Shown here piece by piece: positions 62,380 to 64,000 of a stretch of 64,000 bases of DNA. Positions within the stretch are counted from its first letter, which is position 1. Each line of letters begins with the position of its first letter. The stretch comes from Rheum nobile (Eukaryota; Streptophyta; Magnoliopsida; Caryophyllales; Polygonaceae). The notes under the pieces are model-generated. The model saw nothing but the letters and a program-made list of their open reading frames with translations. It was not told the origin of the DNA and did not search any database. The translations under genes were made by a program, and so were the position numbers. The stretch lies in contig WOAB01000719.1 of assembly GCA_027886185.1 (NCBI GenBank), positions 744,001-808,000 on the forward strand. The letters run 5' to 3'.

Positions 62380-64000
62380 CAGTTTTTGATATTCCTGTGG
62401 TTAGAGGATTTCCGGGTGTCTTTTCAGAAGATATTCCTGGATACCCCGAATCGTGTTGTGGAGTTTGCCGTTGATCTCGAGCCGAGTACCACGCCGATCT
62501 CTGAGGCACCATACCGGATGGCTCCTGTTGAGATGCAAGAGTTGAAGAAGCAACTCAAGGATCTTCTTGACAAAAGTTATATAAAGCTGAGTGCATCACC
62601 TTGAGTAGGAGTGCCCTAGTTTTATTTGTCAAAAAGAAAGATGGACCGTTTCGACTTTGTTTTGACTTTTGAGAGTTGAATAAAGTCACGATCAAGAGCA
62701 AGTATCTGTTGCCAAGGAGTGATGATATGTTGGATCAACTACAGGGAGCAAAAGTTTTCTCCAAGATCGACCGGAGGTCTGGTTTTTATCAGCTCAGGAT
62801 TCGTGAGGATGATATTCCGAGGATTGCGTTCGGACGAGAGATGGTCACTACGAGTTTGTAGTCATGCCATCTGGGCTTCGAATGCTCCATCAGTTTTCAT
62901 GAACCTAGTGCATCGATGTTTTAGACCAGTACTTGAATAAGTTCATAGTGGTCTTCATCAATGGCATTTTGATATTTTCCCGAGCAAGGAAGCTCACAGG
63001 GAACATCTGCGGATTGCTTTATCGGTCCTTAGACCAAGTCGGCTGTACGCAAAGTAGGCTAAGTGCGATTGTTGGATCTAGAAGTGGCTTTCTTAGGCCA
63101 TGTGATCAATAAGAATGAGGTTATGGTTATTCCCCAGAAGAGTGAATCAGTAGTTGTTTGGAAGCGGCCTCAGGGTGTGAGCGAGGTGCGTAGTTTCCCA
63201 GAGCTTGCTGAGCATTATAGACGGTTCATGGAAGGATTTTTCTAAGATCACTCCACCTATGACCAGTCTGTTCCACAAGGTTAACAAGAAGTTGTCTGGG
63301 ATGACAAGTGCAAGACCAGTTTTCAAGAAGTTGAAACAGTGTCTTACTTATGCACCAGTTTTGGCATTGTCGGAATGAATGATGGTTATATGGTCTATAG
63401 TAATGCTTCGAAAAAGGGGTTGGGATGTGTCTTTGATGCAGAGGGGCAAGGTTATTGCATACGCATCTAGACAATTGAAAACCTATGAAGCAAACTAACC
63501 AACACATGACCTAGAACTAGCAGCAATAGTGTTTGCATTGGAAACTGAGGTTACTTGGGTGACCCAGAGGTCAGCAGAAGTTTTCCACCAGGAGATTGTC
63601 CGTTTACATGACATTCCTAAAGACCATTGTATCGGATCGAGATGGCCGATTCATGTCAAGGTTCTGGCAAGAGCTTTATAAGGCCATGTGAACTGAATTA
63701 AGATTCAGTACATCATTTCATCCTCAAACAGATGGACAGTCTGAAAGGACCATCCAGACCTTGGAGGATATGCTAAGAGCATGTGCACTCGATCGTCCGA
63801 CTAGCTGGGAAGACAGTCTGAGTCTAATTGAGTTCACGTACAATAATAGCTGGCATGCTAAGATCAAGATGGCTCCGTTTGAAGCTTTGTATGGTCTCAA
63901 ATGTAGATCTCCGATTTGTTGGGATAAGAATGCCGACAAGATTCTGCTTGGACCAGAGTTGGTCGAAAGGACAACTCTAGACATTTCTTGATTAGACAGA
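62380..64000 (+). pseudogene. pol of Tekay copy 2, with internal deletion, incomplete at the right edge
   Basis: RT blocks (STTPISEAPYRMAPVEMQEL, NKVTIKSKYLLPR, AFLGHVINKNEVMV) are split by many stops and frameshifts, and the YxDD region near 62950 is unreadable. The RNase H start (GYMVYSNASKKGLG-like) reaches VFALET at about 63545 and then joins directly to TQRSAEVFHQEIVRLHD of the integrase core. The segment equivalent to 44570-45395 of copy 1 is therefore missing (about 0.8 kb). After 63700 the integrase end is well preserved (FTYNNSWHAKIKMAPFEALY). Confidence 0.82.

Larger units (their letters stand above)
57942..64000 (+). mobile_element. Ty3/gypsy chromovirus, Tekay/Del lineage (copy 2), runs off the right edge
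   Basis: 5' LTR 57942-60308, primer-binding site from 60311, gag 60759-62090, decayed pol 62380-64000. Gag and pol match copy 1 block for block. It is inserted in the 3' LTR of a copia element. An internal deletion removes the end of RNase H and the first part of the integrase. Confidence 0.87.

Overview
This is nuclear DNA of a flowering plant, almost certainly a eudicot. The host genes have many GT-AG introns with AT-rich interiors, and their products (plant CAT-type amino acid transporters, a MATH-BTB/BPM adaptor) are plant families. About 80% of the window is transposable-element sequence. The species cannot be named from sequence alone.

Host genes. Three real genes are visible, all on the minus strand. 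Two tandem cationic amino acid transporter genes (CAT2/3/4-like) lie at 1-1906 (3' end beyond the left edge) and 15110-18934. The second one, assembled from 14 exons, adds up to an uninterrupted 646-codon frame. A MATH-BTB (BPM) gene lies at 36339-39763 and its four exons sum to 433 codons.

Mobile-element layout. (1) 2379-13874, minus strand: a young Tat-lineage Ty3/gypsy element between the two CAT genes. It has a single-frame gag-pol with four nonsense mutations, an extra archaeal-type RNase H, a tandem-repeat spacer, and on the opposite strand a three-exon gene of the 'putative gypsy-type transposon' family plus a second short antisense unit. Its 3' LTR is truncated. (2) 13875-about 14800: remnant of another LTR element. 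(3) 19589-25055: two direct copies of a 1.2-kb block, each holding the same GGGTC-rich insertion with target-site duplication and a LINE-type RNase H fragment, separated by 3 kb of AT-rich DNA ending in a Helitron-like tail. (4) 25342-34800: a complete 9459-bp Mutator-like element with a 9-bp target-site duplication and inverted termini. It carries a plus-strand plant mobile domain (PMD) gene, two minisatellites, and a minus-strand MULE transposase gene whose 3' part is an OTU cysteine-protease domain. (5) 40337-49148: a decayed Tekay/Del chromovirus with an unidentified ORF upstream of gag and a 2.8-kb 3' LTR; its right end interrupts a PIF/Harbinger transposase remnant. (6) 49910-51000: another LTR-like start with a long (CTT)n(CT)n tract. 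(7) 53324-57941: a 5'-truncated Ty1/copia element whose 3' LTR is cut by (8) a second Tekay element at 57942-64000, with a complete 5' LTR, primer-binding site, gag, and a pol carrying an internal deletion; it runs off the right edge.

Most notable. The MULE at 25342-34800 unites a transposase-OTU gene and a PMD gene inside one precisely bounded element with palindromic subterminal motifs at both ends. The Tat element carries an antisense gene whose introns can be placed exactly by reading-frame continuity. No tRNA, rRNA or CRISPR feature was seen.
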